Shown: positions 49,672 through 58,828 of the stretch, in pieces
Position numbering within the stretch: the first letter of the stretch is position 1
Layout: the number at the start of each line of letters is the position of its first letter
Assembly: GCA_023242925.1 (NCBI GenBank)
Contig: CP096134.1
Span: 3,057,501-3,121,500, forward strand
Length of the DNA stretch: 64,000 nt
From: Hyphomonadaceae bacterium JAD_PAG50586_4
GTDB lineage: Bacteria; Pseudomonadota; Alphaproteobacteria; Caulobacterales; Aquidulcibacteraceae
Direction: 5' to 3'
The notes under the pieces: model-generated
Told to the model about the DNA's origin: nothing
What the model saw: only the letters and a program-made list of their open reading frames with translations
Databases searched by the model: none
Program-made: the position numbers and the translations under genes

Positions 49672-49701
49672 AAAAACGCCCCGGCTTTCACCGGGGCGTT
49701 T
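49672..49701 (-). terminator. Rho-independent terminator of rplK-rplA
   Basis: An 11 bp perfect stem (AAACGCCCCGG, 49674-49684, with CCGGGGCGTTT, 49691-49701) with a CTTTCA loop. On the minus strand the stem is followed by TTTTGTTTTTG, a very good terminator for rplA. Confidence 0.92.
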
Positions 49702-49723
49702 CGTTTTCAGCTTACGCTAAAGC

Positions 49724-50431
49724 TTAGTTCGCAGCAGCAGCCACAGCAGCGGCCGGGTCGATGCGTACCCCGGGGCCCATCGTCGTGGAGAGGGCGACCT
49801 TCTTTACGAACGTGCCCTTCGCGCCGGTTGGCTTCGCCTTCGCTACAGCATCCACGAATGCTTTCACGTTCTGCAGGATTTGCTCTTCCGAGAAGCTCGC
49901 CTTGCCGACGCCGGCGTGGACGATGCCCGCCTTCTCGACGCGGAATTCAACCGCGCCGCCTTTGGCGTCGGCGACGGCTTTCTTCACGTCCATAGTGACG
50001 GTGCCGACCTTCGGGTTCGGCATCAGGCCGCGCGGGCCCAGCACCTTACCGAGGCGGCCGACGAGGGCCATCATGTCCGGCGTGGCGATCAGACGATCGA
50101 AGTCGATCTTGCCGCCATTGATGGTCTCGAACAGATCGTCCGCACCGACGATGTCGGCGCCGGCGGCCTTGGCTTCTTCGGCCTTCGGACCTTTGGCGAA
50201 CACAGCGACGCGCGCGGTGCGGCCCGTGCCGTTCGGCAATGAGCAAACGCCGCGGACTTGCTGGTCGGGGTATTTCGGATCGACGCCGAGGTTCATCGAG
50301 ATTTCGACGGTCTCGTCGAACTTCGCGCTGGCGCGTTCCTTAATCAGCTTCACGGCTTCAGTGAGCGTGTGCAGCTTGCGGCTATCGATATCTGCGTGGC
50401 TCTTGGCCATGCGCTTTGTGGTCTTGGCCAT
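49724..50431 (-). CDS. rplA: 50S ribosomal protein L1
   Basis: The 235-residue protein is complete: [60 protein letters not shown], and [21 protein letters not shown]1 forms the stalk at the E site. The start lies four bases after the stop of rplK, an operon arrangement. A strong terminator follows 25 bases after the stop. Confidence 0.98.
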   Translation of the reverse strand: MAKTTKRMAKSHADIDSRKLHTLTEAVKLIKERASAKFDETVEISMNLGVDPKYPDQQVRGVCSLPNGTGRTARVAVFAKGPKAEEAKAAGADIVGADDLFETINGGKIDFDRLIATPDMMALVGRLGKVLGPRGLMPNPKVGTVTMDVKKAVADAKGGAVEFRVEKAGIVHAGVGKASFSEEQILQNVKAFVDAVAKAKPTGAKGTFVKKVALSTTMGPGVRIDPAAAVAAAAN

Positions 50432-50435
50432 GTGC

Positions 50436-50882
50436 TTACTCCACCACCTGCACGCCCATCGAGCGCGCGGTGCCTGCGATCATCTTCGCGGCTTGGTCAA
50501 GATCGGCGGCGTTCAGATCTTTCTGCTTTGCCTTGGCGATATCTTTGCACTGGGCCATCGTGATCTTGCCGACCACATCGACGCCCGGCTTCTTCGAACC
50601 CGAACCCGGTTTCTTGCCCGGCTTCAGACCCGCCGCTTTCTTGATCAAGAACGACGCCGGCGGCGTCTTGATCTCAAAGGTGAAGCTCTTGTCTTGGTAA
50701 TAGGTGATGACGACCGGGCATGGGTCGCCCTTGTTCATGTCCTGCGTGCGGGCGTTAAAGCCCTTGCAGAATTCCATGATGTTCAGACCGCGCTGACCGA
50801 GCGCGGGGCCGATCGGGGGCGAAGGGTTCGCTGCCCCGGCCGGCACTTGGAGCTTAATCTGCCCCAGTACCTTCTTAGCCAT
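50436..50882 (-). CDS. rplK: 50S ribosomal protein L11
   Basis: The 148-residue protein binds 23S rRNA at the GTPase center. It shows [20 protein letters not shown] at the N-terminus, [14 protein letters not shown] in the middle and the C-terminal [20 protein letters not shown]. It is the first gene of the rplK-rplA pair, which here is separated from nusG by about 7 kb. The AraC-type gene diverges upstream. Confidence 0.98.
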   Translation of the reverse strand: MAKKVLGQIKLQVPAGAANPSPPIGPALGQRGLNIMEFCKGFNARTQDMNKGDPCPVVITYYQDKSFTFEIKTPPASFLIKKAAGLKPGKKPGSGSKKPGVDVVGKITMAQCKDIAKAKQKDLNAADLDQAAKMIAGTARSMGVQVVE

Positions 50883-51039
50883 GTTTTGCCTCGCTTTTCG
50901 CGGGACGATCCTTTCGAACCGACCTGCCTGAGGGATGCGTGGTCCGGGCGGCTAAACCCCTCCCACGCGGGAAGCGCGGGGCTATAGCGGAACGAGACGG
51001 GGTTGTCGACGCCCTGTTCCAGCGTGCTAGGGCTGGACC

Positions 51040-52104
51040 ATGGTTATCGAGCCGATGGTGATTTGGGCGCTGGTGCTGCGCGGCATGGCGTTGGGCGCCC
51101 TGGCCGCCGTCACGGCCGCCCTCTGGCGCAGCGGCCAAATCTCGATCCGCATCGCCGGCCTGCTGCTCACGCTGAGCGCTGCGGCCTATACGCTCAATTC
51201 CTCCGCCTTCACCCGAGAAAACCTGGGGCTCGCCGACATACCTGTCCACTTCTTCGCCTTGGGCGGAGCGGGCTGCTTTTGGCTCTTCATCGTCACCTTG
51301 TTCGAAGATCGGCCCGTCAGCGCCGTCACGCTCGCCCCGGCTGGCCTGCTGACCGCGCTCGGCCTCGTGGGCTGGCTTGGCCGCCAGCAAATGAGCAGCC
51401 CGGTCTGGATCGGCCACAACCTCATCGAAGCCGGCTTTGCCCTCCACGCCCTCTTTGTGATCGCACGGAGCTGGCGTGGCGACCTGGTCGAAACACGGCG
51501 GCGGCTGCGCGGCCCAGTTTTGGGCGTCGTGACGATCTACGTCCTCGTCCTATCTGCGCTCGAAATTGGCGAGGGCCTGGGCTTCAGCCCGGCCTGGTAC
51601 GATCTCGCTGGCGGCGGCGCGCTCGCCTTCATGTGCACCCTCGGCGCGGTCGCGTTCCTGCGCGCCGAGCCAAATATTTTCGGTGCGGGAAAATCGGAGG
51701 CCGCGCGCGACGACGGTCTGGACGCCGGCGACCGCCTCCTGCTCGCCAAATTGGAGGCGCTGATGGCCGCCGGGGAGGCTTGGCGACGCGAAGGCCTGAC
51801 CATAGGCGCCCTCGCTGCCGAGATCGGCGCGCCAGAGCACAAATTGCGCCGGCTCATCAACGACCACCTGGGCTTCCGAAATTTCGCGGCGTTCGTGAAC
51901 GCGCGTCGGATCAAAGCGGCGCAGGGCCTGTTGAGCGACCCCGCCCGCGCGCGAGAATCCGTATCCGCCATCGCCTTCGAGCTTGGCTTCGGTTCGCTTG
52001 GGCCTTTCAATCGCGCCTTCAAGGAAGCGACCGGCCAAACGCCGACCGAATGGCGCCGCGAAAAACTGGCCGCAGCCTCGCCGATTTCGCAAAACCCTAG
52101 CTGA
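51040..52104 (+). CDS. AraC-family regulator with a seven-helix membrane sensor
   Basis: The 354-residue protein has about seven hydrophobic helices in the first 210 residues (ALVLRGMALGALAAVTAALW, LLLTLSAAAYTLN, GVVTIYVLVLSALEI and others). The C-terminal 110 residues are an AraC helix-turn-helix pair, with LTIGALAAEIGAPEHKLRRL and SVSAIAFELGFGSLGPFNRA, ending FKEATGQTPTEWRR. Such membrane-bound AraC proteins are common in this group. A downstream ATG at 51055 is an alternative. The desaturase fusion gene follows 83 bases downstream and may be a target. Confidence 0.9.
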   Translation: MVIEPMVIWALVLRGMALGALAAVTAALWRSGQISIRIAGLLLTLSAAAYTLNSSAFTRENLGLADIPVHFFALGGAGCFWLFIVTLFEDRPVSAVTLAPAGLLTALGLVGWLGRQQMSSPVWIGHNLIEAGFALHALFVIARSWRGDLVETRRRLRGPVLGVVTIYVLVLSALEIGEGLGFSPAWYDLAGGGALAFMCTLGAVAFLRAEPNIFGAGKSEAARDDGLDAGDRLLLAKLEALMAAGEAWRREGLTIGALAAEIGAPEHKLRRLINDHLGFRNFAAFVNARRIKAAQGLLSDPARARESVSAIAFELGFGSLGPFNRAFKEATGQTPTEWRREKLAAASPISQNPS

Positions 52105-52187
52105 TTTCGAAATCGCTCGGCCTTTTTGGCGCTGGCGAGACCAAATCCAGCGCTTCACGCGATGCCTTCCGCGCCAAGGAGGCCCAC

Positions 52188-53384
52188 ATGGACATCGCCG
52201 CTTTCGCCACACAATGGCTCATGAACGTACAGACAGATTTGACCCGCTACGTCGTCTTCGCGGTGTCGGTCTGGCTGGTGTTGTGGATCGCGCTCGCACG
52301 CCCGCTCGCCGGCCGCAAAATCCGCCCCGACACGCCCAAGCCACGCCAGATGCTGATCGAATTTGGCGCATCGCTGCGCTCCATCGCGATCTTTTCCACA
52401 ATCGGTCTGCTGACCTTCGCGCTTGAGCGCTTCGGCCTATTGCCCGGCCCCGCGCTCGCCGCGCAATGGGGCGCGCCATGGGCGATCGTCACCCTTGTCC
52501 TGATGATCGTCGCCCATGACGCCTATTTTTATTGGACGCACCGGGCCATCCACGACCGGCGCCTGTTTCGCGTCTTTCACCGCCGCCACCACCGTTCGCA
52601 CAATCCCTCGCCGTTCACGGCCTACAGCTTCGATCTCGGCGAAGCCGTCATCAACGGCTTGTTCGTGCCGCTGTGGATGGTCCTGGCGCCGACGCAATGG
52701 TGGGTCGTGGGCGTATTCATGCTGCACCAAATCGTGCGCAACACGCTGGGGCACTCAGGCTACGAGATCTTCCCCACCCGTCGCGACGGGCGTCCGTTGT
52801 TCGATGCGCTGACCACTACAACGCATCACGATCTGCACCACGCGCAAGCGGGCTACAATTACGGCCTCTACTTCACGTGGTGGGACCGCATGATGGGCAC
52901 CGAGCATCCGCAATATTACGAGCACTTCGCCGCCGCCACGCGCCGCCCCTTGCTGCCGCGCGGCGCCAAGGCGTCTGTGCTCGCCGCCGCCGCAATCGCC
53001 CTATGCCTCAGCATCGCCGCGCCCGCGCGCGCCCAAACGCCCGCCAGCATCGCCGGCGATTGGGCGACGCCTGGGCTCGGCGCGGTGGTGCGGCTGGCGG
53101 CCTGCGCCGACAACGCGCAAGCTCTTTGCGGCCGCTTGATCTGGGCATGGGACCCCGCGCGCTTAAGGCCCGGCGCCATTGGCGCACAAATGTTGCGCGA
53201 CTTCACTTGGAATGGAGAAGCTTGGCGTGAGGGCGCGCTCTTCAACCCGGAGGACGGACGCACGTACGCAGGCTCGATCCAACCCGATGGCGACATCTTG
53301 CGCTTGCGCGGCTGCGCCGGCCCGTTCTGTCAAACCCAAGTCTGGCGGCGCTTGAGCTCAATCCCGCGACCTACGAGCCAATAA
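52188..53384 (+). CDS. Sterol-desaturase-family hydroxylase fused to a DUF2147 domain
   Basis: The 398-residue protein joins two parts. Residues 1-255 are a sterol desaturase/fatty acid hydroxylase with several membrane helices and the diiron histidine boxes HDAYFYWTHRAIH (110-122), HRRHHRSH (131-138) and HHDLHH (213-218). After RRPLLPRGAK comes a hydrophobic stretch like a signal peptide (VLAAAAIALCLSIAAPARAQ, about 264-283) and a DUF2147-like domain (GDWATPGLGAVVRLAACADN, CGRLIWAW, DGDILRLRGCAGPFCQT). The second part would be periplasmic. Fusion of these two families is unusual; no stop or ATG separates them in this sequence. Confidence 0.87.
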   Translation: MDIAAFATQWLMNVQTDLTRYVVFAVSVWLVLWIALARPLAGRKIRPDTPKPRQMLIEFGASLRSIAIFSTIGLLTFALERFGLLPGPALAAQWGAPWAIVTLVLMIVAHDAYFYWTHRAIHDRRLFRVFHRRHHRSHNPSPFTAYSFDLGEAVINGLFVPLWMVLAPTQWWVVGVFMLHQIVRNTLGHSGYEIFPTRRDGRPLFDALTTTTHHDLHHAQAGYNYGLYFTWWDRMMGTEHPQYYEHFAAATRRPLLPRGAKASVLAAAAIALCLSIAAPARAQTPASIAGDWATPGLGAVVRLAACADNAQALCGRLIWAWDPARLRPGAIGAQMLRDFTWNGEAWREGALFNPEDGRTYAGSIQPDGDILRLRGCAGPFCQTQVWRRLSSIPRPTSQ

Positions 53385-53553
53385 GCCCGCCCAACACGCC
53401 TGCCACGGCGGCCATCGTCGACACCCACACGTCCGCGAGAACGCGCCCGACGCCGACCGCGAACAGGTTCGGCAAGACGATGGCCGCCAACACCAGCAGC
53501 GCCAGCGCGCAAAGCAGGAGCGGCGCAATGCGCCGACGCGACCCGATCGACAT
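53371..53553 (-). CDS. Small membrane protein
   Basis: The 60-residue product has two hydrophobic segments: RIAPLLLCALALLVLAAIVL and VWVSTMAAVAGVLGGLIGS. A GGAGGG lies nine bases before ATG 53553. It begins five bases after the stop of the DUF2156 gene, so it is probably the last gene of that transcript. Its end overlaps the desaturase fusion gene on the other strand by 14 bases. No family recognised. Confidence 0.6.
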   Translation of the reverse strand: MSIGSRRRIAPLLLCALALLVLAAIVLPNLFAVGVGRVLADVWVSTMAAVAGVLGGLIGS

Positions 53554-53558
53554 CGATG

Positions 53559-55223
53559 CTAGCCCTCCGAGGCGCCGTTCGCCTCGCGTCCAGCATTGGT
53601 CAGCATGGCCACCTCCGCCAGCACAATCGGCAAGGTCCACGAACCGGGCGCTGCGATATAGCGCGGCTCCCAGCGGGGGCCGAATTTGTCCTTGAAGGTA
53701 CGCAACCCCTGGAAGCCGTAAAATTGCTCGCCGTATTGGTGCACCAGCCGGCCAATGCGGGCAAAGAGCGACGCGTATTGATCCGCCGCCAGCCCCGCGA
53801 GCGGCGCCATGCCGAGATCGAAGGTGCGCATCCCACGCGCTTGGCTCCAGAGCAAGATTTCAGTGAAGAGGAAATCCATGAGGCCGTTGGCGCTGCGCTC
53901 AGGATCAAAGCGCATCAGATCGAGCGCGCCGCGTTGGCCGTCCGCCGTGATCCAGAGATTGGCGAAAGCGATGATCTGGCCGTGCTGACGGGCGATCGCG
54001 ATCGGATTGCGCCCCAGATAGTCGGGGTCGAAGGCGCCAAGCGAGAAGGCTTTCTCCTTGCCGCCGTGCGCTGCAAGCCATGCGTCCGAGACTTTGCGCA
54101 ATTCATCCCAAAGCTCCGGCGCATGCGGCGGCTCGACCACTTCGAACACGGCGCCCTCGCGTTCAACGAAACGGCGGCGCGCGGTACGGAGCTTTTGCTT
54201 GGCTGTGCCGACCATTGTGAAGCTGGCGAGATCGATGATCGCGTTCTCGCCCACCTTCTCGACGCGAAACCCCGTATCGAGCAGATCGGGCAACAAGTCC
54301 GGCGGCGCCGAATACACGACCGGTCGCAACGACAAACGCTCGCCTTCGGACCGCAAAGCACCGAGCGCTGCACGCCAGCTCGCACGCTTGCCGACGGGCG
54401 GGCCCATCGCGATCAAGCTCGTGCCGCCGCGCGCCGCCATGACGAACGCGCCCTCCGCGAACACGAAACTCTTGTCGCCGCTGAACGCGAGCTGCGCATC
54501 GGGCAGCGCACCTTCCGCGGTCGCGATCAAGGCTTCGGCGCGCACAAAATCCTCGCCCGCAGGCGCATCTGGCGCACGGCGTGGGCGGACCAGCAAGAAA
54601 TGCCAGCCGGTCAACGCCATCGCCGCGATTGCACTGAGCGCCAACGCACGACCAGGACGGCCCAGATGCTCGTCCGTCAGCAGCGACCACCACGGCGCGT
54701 CGGCAAATTCCGGGCGCTCGCCCGCCCACAACAGCGCGCCCACCAGGGCCACGCCAAACGCCGCAGCAATAGCCAGCGCGACGCGGGAGTCTGGCGTAAG
54801 TTCGCCCAGACGGGAGTGCCGAAAGAAAGCTTTGCGTGTGAGCGCCAAAGCGAGCGCCGCACTGCCGGCAAAGCTCGCCGCGACCACGTGCCCATGGCGG
54901 AACGCCGCGTAGAGGCAGATCGCAATGAGCAGCGCCAGCGTGAACGCCCACGCCGTATCCACGCGCTTGCGCAAGCCCGTCGCCAAACCCATCAGCGCGA
55001 AGCCCGCTAAACTCGCGCTCATTTCCGGCAGCTCGGTGACGAAGCGCTCAACCCCGTCGATGCCGCGGATGCGTGGCAGCGCTGGCGTCGCCACCGCAAC
55101 GATCGTGAAAAGCCCCGCCAGAAAAGCCACCGCCGCAAACACGTGCGGCGCGATTTCAAAGGTGCGCGCGCGCCACTCTTCCCAGCGCGCATTGCTTTCA
55201 TTCGTTGCGGGCGAGTCAGCCAT
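53559..55223 (-). CDS. MprF-like DUF2156 membrane protein
   Basis: The 554-residue protein has about five membrane helices at the N-terminus (HVFAAVAFLAGLFTIVAVAT, MSASLAGFALMGLATGL and others) and a cytoplasmic DUF2156 acyltransferase-type domain with LAFSGDKSFVFAEGAFVMAA, DLASFTMVGTAKQKLRTARR, and the C-terminal FARIGRLVHQYGEQFYGFQG. This is the architecture of the MprF family, which transfers an amino acid from aminoacyl-tRNA to phosphatidylglycerol; here the number of helices is smaller than in the classic flippase, so specificity is open. It follows the TonB receptor by 23 bases. Confidence 0.86.
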   Translation of the reverse strand: MADSPATNESNARWEEWRARTFEIAPHVFAAVAFLAGLFTIVAVATPALPRIRGIDGVERFVTELPEMSASLAGFALMGLATGLRKRVDTAWAFTLALLIAICLYAAFRHGHVVAASFAGSAALALALTRKAFFRHSRLGELTPDSRVALAIAAAFGVALVGALLWAGERPEFADAPWWSLLTDEHLGRPGRALALSAIAAMALTGWHFLLVRPRRAPDAPAGEDFVRAEALIATAEGALPDAQLAFSGDKSFVFAEGAFVMAARGGTSLIAMGPPVGKRASWRAALGALRSEGERLSLRPVVYSAPPDLLPDLLDTGFRVEKVGENAIIDLASFTMVGTAKQKLRTARRRFVEREGAVFEVVEPPHAPELWDELRKVSDAWLAAHGGKEKAFSLGAFDPDYLGRNPIAIARQHGQIIAFANLWITADGQRGALDLMRFDPERSANGLMDFLFTEILLWSQARGMRTFDLGMAPLAGLAADQYASLFARIGRLVHQYGEQFYGFQGLRTFKDKFGPRWEPRYIAAPGSWTLPIVLAEVAMLTNAGREANGASEG

Positions 55224-55246
55224 GCGCCTCTTTTAGCGCGACAGCC

Positions 55247-57460
55247 TCAATAGCGCACGCGCAGCTCAAGCCCGAGCACACGGCCTTTGTTGAGCGGCGA
55301 GAAGGTCGGCGGTGGCGAACCGCCCCCAATAATGGTGTCGTTGCCCCACGTCGCTTCATCGAGCAGGTTTTCACCATAGCCCGCAAGCGACCAACGCCCA
55401 TCGGCCGGGCCGTAAGCAATGCTCGCCTCAACCATATCGGCCTCGGCCAAGCGGCCAACATTGTTGTCGCTGTAGAACGCCGCGTCACGATGATTGTAGG
55501 CGAGCCGCGCACTCACTTCGCGGCCCGCAAGCGGCGTCACATAATCGACGCTCACGCCATAGGACCACGGCGCCACACGCGGGATTTCAAGCGCGAGATC
55601 GCGCGCATCGATAATGAGGTCGCCAGTGAAATCCGTGAACAAGCGATCATATTCGCCGTGTGTATAGCCCGCATAAGCCGCCACAATGAGGCCGTCCGTC
55701 AGCGTATAGCGCGCTTCTAATTCCGCACCATATATCACAGCGTCGCCTGCGTTCAGCGTCGTCTGCTGCACAACCGAAATGCCCGGCACGTTGGTTTCGC
55801 GCTGCATGTTGTCGATCGCGTTATGGAAAAGCGCGACGTTCACGCGACCGCGGCCGTCGGCAAAATCCTGCTTCCAGCCAAGCTCGATTGCTTCCACTTC
55901 TTCCGCATCATAGGTGCGCGGGGGCTGAGCAACCGTCGCCGTTCCGAGCGACGCCACGCGGAAATTCACGCCACCCGAGCGGAACGCACGCGACCAGGAC
56001 GCATAGATGTTCGTTGTGTCGTTGGGCCGCCATTGCAGCGTCACGCGCGGCGAGGTGTCGCTCCAAGAGAGCGCATACGGCGCATCCGAAAAATTGAGCG
56101 TGCGATCATCGATGCTGCCGCCAACCACGCCCTCGCCCGGTACAACGATCGCGCCGTCAAGATTGTCGCTCGCGGCGCGCACGCGTGAGATGCGCGCGTC
56201 CTTTTCTTCGTGCGTGTAACGCAGGCCCGTCGAGAGCGTCAGCGTATCGCTCAAACGCCAATCGACGTTGGCGAAGGCGGCAGCCGTTGAGAATTCGCCC
56301 TGGCCGCCACCGACGCGGCAGAGCGCGGCGTCGAACGGACCACAGCCTGCGCCTGGCGCAGCGGCAGGCGCAAGATTGCGCTCGTCGATGTAGAGCACGT
56401 CCTGCTCGAAATAATACACGCCCGCGGTGACATCGGCGATCCCGAACCTACCCGCGTAGCGCAGCTCTTCACTCCATTGCTCCTGGGTGTTCAGCACGCG
56501 GGTATGGAACGTGAAGGCCGACGTTGAATCGATATCGGCGCTCCATGGCACTTCGACCGAACGCCAGCTTGCGATGTTCGTGATTACGCCATCACCGAAG
56601 CCAACATTCCAATTGGTCTCAAGCGATGCCTGCTCCCAATCGGTTGCCGCATAGCCGCGATTGTTGATCGCGAAATCGAACAAGCCGCGCTCGAACAAAG
56701 CATGGTTCTGGCCCGCGGGACCATCGCCATCGACGAAGCCTTGTTCGGCGCGCAGTAGCAATTCCAGATCGCGCGTGGGCGTAAAACGCAGCGTGCCGCG
56801 ATAGATGTTGGTTACATTCTCACCGAATTGCGAGCCGTCGAAATCGTTCTCGAACCAACCTTCATCATTGGCGTGATAAAGCGCCAAGCGGCCCGAGAGC
56901 ACGCCCTCAGCCAACGGCCCTGAAATCACGCCTTCGGCGATCACGTTGAGCCCGGTCTCGACCCCGACACGGCCGCGCACTTCGAACACATCGGTGGGTG
57001 CGGCCGTGCGCACCAGAACAGCACCGCCCGTCACGTTGCGGCCATAGAGCGCGCCTTGCGGCCCGCGCAGCACTTCGATCGCTTGCAGATCGAAGCCTTC
57101 AATGATCGAGCCTGCGTTCACGCCTTGATACACGCCATCGACAAACACACCGACAGCGGGATCCGTTGCGAGAATAGACGAGTTCACGCCGATGCCTCGG
57201 ATCGTGAAATTCGCAATGCCGCGCGCCGTGGCGATGTCTTCAAGCTGCACGTTCGGCATCGCATAGCTTAAGCTTTGCAAATCTTCGACGTGGCGGCGCG
57301 CGATGTCGTCAGCGCCAAACACGTTCAATGCGAGCGGCAAATCTTGCGCGAGCGTGTCGCCGCGTTTGTCGGCCATCACGACGATCTCGTCGCTCACTTG
57401 CGCGAACGTGGGCGAAACACTCGCGACAAGAGCGCACGCCACCAAAACCTCGAGCCGCAT
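55247..57460 (-). CDS. TonB-dependent receptor
   Basis: The 737-residue protein has a signal peptide (MRLEVLVACALVASVSPTFA), TonB box-like start SDEIVVMADKRGDTLAQDLP and the plug with DLQSLSYAMPNVQLEDIATA, NFTIRGIGVNSSI, VFVDGVYQG and FDLQAIEVLRGPQGALYGRN. The barrel ends with NKGRVLGLELRVRY. This resembles the Caulobacterales iron/nutrient receptors of the same type; ligand unknown. The first half is divergent from a TonB C-terminal-domain gene, and DUF2156 follows downstream. Confidence 0.9.
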   Translation of the reverse strand: MRLEVLVACALVASVSPTFAQVSDEIVVMADKRGDTLAQDLPLALNVFGADDIARRHVEDLQSLSYAMPNVQLEDIATARGIANFTIRGIGVNSSILATDPAVGVFVDGVYQGVNAGSIIEGFDLQAIEVLRGPQGALYGRNVTGGAVLVRTAAPTDVFEVRGRVGVETGLNVIAEGVISGPLAEGVLSGRLALYHANDEGWFENDFDGSQFGENVTNIYRGTLRFTPTRDLELLLRAEQGFVDGDGPAGQNHALFERGLFDFAINNRGYAATDWEQASLETNWNVGFGDGVITNIASWRSVEVPWSADIDSTSAFTFHTRVLNTQEQWSEELRYAGRFGIADVTAGVYYFEQDVLYIDERNLAPAAAPGAGCGPFDAALCRVGGGQGEFSTAAAFANVDWRLSDTLTLSTGLRYTHEEKDARISRVRAASDNLDGAIVVPGEGVVGGSIDDRTLNFSDAPYALSWSDTSPRVTLQWRPNDTTNIYASWSRAFRSGGVNFRVASLGTATVAQPPRTYDAEEVEAIELGWKQDFADGRGRVNVALFHNAIDNMQRETNVPGISVVQQTTLNAGDAVIYGAELEARYTLTDGLIVAAYAGYTHGEYDRLFTDFTGDLIIDARDLALEIPRVAPWSYGVSVDYVTPLAGREVSARLAYNHRDAAFYSDNNVGRLAEADMVEASIAYGPADGRWSLAGYGENLLDEATWGNDTIIGGGSPPPTFSPLNKGRVLGLELRVRY

Positions 57461-57560
57461 GCTCTACTCCCGCTCTATCAACAGCACACGCGCCTCCTGA
57501 CCCGCCACGCAACGCAGCGCAAAACGATTCCCGCCTGCGCCGAATTGAGCCGCTTTCACG

Positions 57561-57575
57561 ACGCAAGACTTGCGT
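57561..57575. promoter_or_regulatory. Perfect 7-1-7 palindrome before the TonB-CTD gene
   Basis: ACGCAAG-A-CTTGCGT is a perfect inverted repeat 13 bases before ATG 57589 and about 100 bases before the receptor start on the other strand. It is a good operator candidate for either gene; the binding protein is unknown. Confidence 0.5.
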
Positions 57576-57588
57576 TAAAGATGCGCAA

Positions 57589-57942
57589 ATGATGCGATTT
57601 GCCCTTCTTACTGTGATGGCAGCTTTAACGCTGACTCCTCCGTCAGCGAATGCGCAAGGTTTGTCGGCCTGGGCCGAGCAACAGCCGACGGCCGCGGAGA
57701 TTTACGCAACCTATCCAAGGCGAGCTCTGAGCGATGGCGTGGAAGGCCAAGTGCATTTGCTCTGCACCGTGCGCGACGATCGCACGCTTGCGTGCGCCAT
57801 TCATAACGAAACGCCGCTCGCTTACGGCTTCGGCTCCGCCGCAATGAGCCTTGCTGCGCGCTACGTGGTGAGCGCAGACGATCCACGCGTCGCCATCGGC
57901 AATCGCGTCATACTTCCGATCGCTTACAGATTGGGTGACTAA
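57589..57942 (+). CDS. TonB C-terminal-domain-like periplasmic protein
   Basis: The 117-residue protein has a signal peptide (MMRFALLTVMAALTLTPPSANAQ) and a short domain AEIYATYPRRALSDGVEGQVHLLCTVRDD, LACAIHNETPLAYGFGSAAM, which has the form of the TonB C-terminal domain (YPxxAxxxGxxGxVxLxxxV) without a membrane anchor. The domain normally contacts outer-membrane receptors, which fits the divergent receptor beside it. The stop overlaps the nusG stop by four bases. Confidence 0.78.
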   Translation: MMRFALLTVMAALTLTPPSANAQGLSAWAEQQPTAAEIYATYPRRALSDGVEGQVHLLCTVRDDRTLACAIHNETPLAYGFGSAAMSLAARYVVSADDPRVAIGNRVILPIAYRLGD

Positions 57943-58526
57943 CGCAGCTTCTCGACTTGGCCGTATTCCAGATCGACTGGCGTTTCGCGGCCGAAGATCA
58001 TGACGGCGACCTTCAGGCGGCCACGCTCTTCATCGACCTCCGACACCACGCCTTCGAAGCTCTGGAACGGACCGTCCGACACGCGCACACGCTCGCCGGT
58101 TTCGAAATTCACCACCGGACGCGGCTTGGCCACACCCTGCTCGGCGACACGGCCCAGGATGCGCTCGACTTCCTTGTCTGTCACCGCTTGAGGCTTGTTT
58201 TGCGTGCCGAGAAAGCCCGTGACCTTCGGCGTATTCTTCACGAGGTGATAGGCCTCGTCTGTCATTTCCATCTTCACGAGCACATAGCCCGGGAAGTGGC
58301 GATGCTGGCGCACCTTCTTCGACCCGCGTACGACTTCGGTGACTTCCTCGGTCGGCACTTGGATATCTTCGAATTGCGCTTCGAGGCCCTGGCGACCGGC
58401 TTGGTCGCGGATCGCTTCAGCGACCTTGCCTTCGAAATTCGAATAGGCGTGAACGATGTACCAGCGGGCGCGGCCGGAAGAGGCGCGCGGAGCGGCTTGG
58501 GTTTCTTGCGCTTCGACCATGACCAT
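57939..58526 (-). CDS. nusG: Transcription termination/antitermination factor NusG
   Basis: The 195-residue protein has the NGN domain (RARWYIVHAYSNFEGKVAEA, RQHRHFPGYVLVKMEM) and a C-terminal KOW domain (NFETGERVRVSDGPFQSFEG). It binds RNA polymerase and Rho. ATG 58526 overlaps the secE stop (TGATG), giving translational coupling; the frame starts further up. It is followed directly by the converging TonB-CTD gene, not by rplK as in most bacteria. Confidence 0.96.
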   Translation of the reverse strand: MVMVEAQETQAAPRASSGRARWYIVHAYSNFEGKVAEAIRDQAGRQGLEAQFEDIQVPTEEVTEVVRGSKKVRQHRHFPGYVLVKMEMTDEAYHLVKNTPKVTGFLGTQNKPQAVTDKEVERILGRVAEQGVAKPRPVVNFETGERVRVSDGPFQSFEGVVSEVDEERGRLKVAVMIFGRETPVDLEYGQVEKLR

Positions 58527-58759
58527 CAACCGAGATTCAAAAACCATGCGATCAGATTGCGAAGGATCAGATCGACCAGAAAGAAGAACACCGCCGCCAC
58601 CGACGTCATGATCAAAACCATGATCGTCGAAACCGTCACTTCCTGGCGCGTGGCCCAGGTGACCTTGCGCCCTTCAGCGCGCACTTCACCAAAGAATTTG
58701 AAGGGACCGCCGCCTTTGCGCCGCGGTTCACCATCTTGATCGGCCGTTTCCATCGACAT
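58526..58759 (-). CDS. secE: Preprotein translocase subunit SecE
   Basis: The 77-residue protein has a short cytoplasmic head with GGPFKFFGEVRAEGRKVTWA, the conserved amphipathic helix, and one membrane helix (TIMVLIMTSVAAVFFFLVDL). It stabilises SecY. ATG 58759 fits the alphaproteobacterial length; GAAGAA precedes it. It lies 69 bases after tRNA-Trp and overlaps nusG by one base. Confidence 0.93.
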   Translation of the reverse strand: MSMETADQDGEPRRKGGGPFKFFGEVRAEGRKVTWATRQEVTVSTIMVLIMTSVAAVFFFLVDLILRNLIAWFLNLG

Positions 58760-58828
58760 TTGTTTTCTTCGCGTTCCTGTTCGTCGGCATTCACATCGTA
58801 CCGGCTGGCCCCAACGACAAGCAGGCAA

